Assembly (NCBI RefSeq): GCF_006151805.1
Contig: NZ_VDDA01000012.1
Location: 1-64,000, forward strand
Reading direction: 5' to 3'
Source: Methylobacterium terricola
GTDB taxonomy: Bacteria > Pseudomonadota > Alphaproteobacteria > Rhizobiales > Beijerinckiaceae
Length of the DNA stretch: 64,000 nt
Notes under the pieces: model-generated
Databases searched by the model: none
What the model was told of the DNA's origin: nothing
Seen by the model: only the letters and a program-made list of their open reading frames with translations
Program-made: the position numbers and the translations under genes
Shown: positions 62,897 through 64,000 of the stretch, piece after piece
How positions within the stretch are numbered: the first letter of the stretch is position 1
How the letters are laid out: each line of letters opens with the position of its first letter

Positions 62897-63929
62897 TCCC
62901 GTCATCGTACGGGATCCCTGTGTCTTCATCTGAAAGGCACAGATTCAGCAATGGTTGTGAGACGAGGCGTTTTATTCGGCTTGTCTGACGGTTGCGAGAG
63001 CCGATACACCGCCCCAATCCTATCGTTTTCTTCAAAGCTCTCGACCGTGCCGGCATTCCGCCCGCGATCGCGTTCCACTTCCTAAAAGGCCCTCTCTGTA
63101 GAGGCTCAGGGGGCGGCATCCCGTGCGGTATCCCCACTTGTCTGGGATACTGAGGCCCAGGAGCCAAGCTGGATGGTGCCCTGCGGTGACGGATTACGGC
63201 TGGCGCATCCCCGCGGCTCTCCGGGATGCGAGTGGAGTCGCTGTTGCCGCTCCGACCGCACCATCCGCAGGACTGCACAATCGGCAGGTGCCCGACCAGG
63301 CGGCGCTGGACGTGATCTCCTTCGTGCTCCACGCCGGCTATCCGTGAAATGCCCTCGACAGAGACAGGATCGCACCTCGTTCTCAGCTCATCGCCGCCTC
63401 CAGGAGGGGCGAGGGCCGGCAAATTTGCGGTGTTCTGACGTGATGGGCTTTTCGGCCCGATGGTCGTTGGGGATCAACGGCGAGTGGCCGTCTCTCGCAA
63501 GGGCGCGAAGCAGTGCACTGCTGGGTGGAGAAGACAACCGGATGGCGGCGCGGAGAAGAGTTCGTCAGAAAAGCGCGATCACGGCAAACGGGCATGGCGA
63601 GGCGTCGTAGAGCGCTGCCATTCCTGGGCTCAACCTCATTCGCGCCCTGCTGATCCACCGGTCCACGACGTCAGAGAACACTCTGGCATTCCTTCAACAC
63701 CCCGTCATCATCGCCTGCCGACAGGCTTCGGTAGGAGATCCTCCAAGCCGCATCATGATTCGCGCTCGACCTGTCGATGTTCCTCTACTCCTGCCGCGCC
63801 GGATGAGCGCAGCCCTATTGTCGCATTTTACATGCGAGCCATTCGCACAGCCGAGCGATGCCAGCCAAGGACGCGCCGTACCAGCGCGACCTTGAACATC
63901 ATTGCGAGGCGGGATGCGACCCACCTGCA
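62897..63929. other. About 1 kb without a convincing gene, next to the tRNA-Leu pair
   Basis: Neither strand shows a reading with a ribosome site and protein-like sequence. Short open frames (for example a plus-strand stretch 63,186-63,347 beginning TDYGWRIPAALRDASG) are unsupported. A T-arm-less string resembling an acceptor end at 63,260 is not part of a tRNA. The lower GC content and position 3' of tRNA genes suit remnants of an old integration, but no integrase, attachment repeat or transposase end was found here. Confidence 0.35.
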
Positions 63930-64000
63930 TCAGTTGAGGAAGCGCGGCACCACGAAGCGGATGCCCAGAAGACCGATCAGTGCCATCGCGCCACTGACCA
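63930..64000 (-). CDS. C-terminal tail of a membrane protein cut by the window edge
   Basis: The minus strand enters from the right edge and ends at TGA (63930-63932), reading VSGAMALIGLLGIRFVVPRF and then LN. It is a last transmembrane helix followed by a short basic end. Only 22 residues are visible, so no family is claimed. Confidence 0.5.
   Translation of the reverse strand, partial: VSGAMALIGLLGIRFVVPRFLN

Noticed and set aside
63253..63275. A string resembling a tRNA acceptor end (cgaccgcaccat)
   Set aside because: No T-arm, anticodon arm or matching 5' acceptor strand is present; chance similarity in GC-rich DNA.

Overview
The window is GC-rich chromosomal DNA of an alphaproteobacterium. 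The evidence is high third-position GC, a Rhizobiales-style lptF-lptG-lptD-pdxA-ksgA cluster, a zinc-ligand-poor DnaG, a single-chain methylmalonyl-CoA mutase, a thiO-thiS-thiG-thiE operon and small secreted GCG-type proteins. Methylobacterium or a close relative is the best guess; this is inferred from gene content and style, not from a database search.

Bases 1 to about 21,622 look like accessory DNA. The right end is a 54-base 3' piece of a tRNA-Leu(UAA) gene at 21,569-21,622, next to a tyrosine integrase. No matching 5' half was seen in the window, so the intact tRNA and the true left end should lie left of base 1. The element carries, reading leftwards on the minus strand, integrase, an unknown 272-aa protein, AlpA, two small proteins, a primase-polymerase/VirE-type helicase, a serine recombinase, a TerS-like protein, TerL and a few tail genes. 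No portal, protease or capsid gene is visible. Just beyond the 3' end of the helicase gene is a perfect 35-bp inverted repeat containing four copies of a 12-mer, a candidate replication origin. The tail end of the module is decayed: the tape-measure/lysozyme gene has an in-frame TAG, the hub gene an in-frame TGA, an Ala-rich gene two compensating frameshifts, and the convergent small secreted gene at 7,012 an in-frame TAG. The integration, replication and terminase genes are all open. Left of this lie a transposase tail, a GCG-type secreted protein, a DHA2 efflux pump, an EamA permease, a secreted hydrolase, a BrkB-family membrane protein and a truncated cupin.

From 21.65 kb rightwards the DNA looks like core chromosome. 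First comes a frameshifted relic, a PilZ protein and the TPP-riboswitch-controlled thiamine thiazole operon. Then come a class III cyclase, rpoD, dnaG, methylmalonyl-CoA mutase, a DUF817/HtrA-type protease pair, a flavin amine oxidase, a GNAT enzyme, a methyltransferase, carA and a GatB/YqeY protein. These are followed by a chemoreceptor, an M23 peptidase, fadD and pepA. The outer-membrane LPS transport genes lptF, lptG and lptD run into pdxA and ksgA with no surA between them. The right end holds a Tim44-domain protein, a PAS histidine kinase, lipB, a solitary FliN-like protein and two identical tRNA-Leu(GAG) genes. About 1 kb without convincing genes and the tail of a membrane protein follow.
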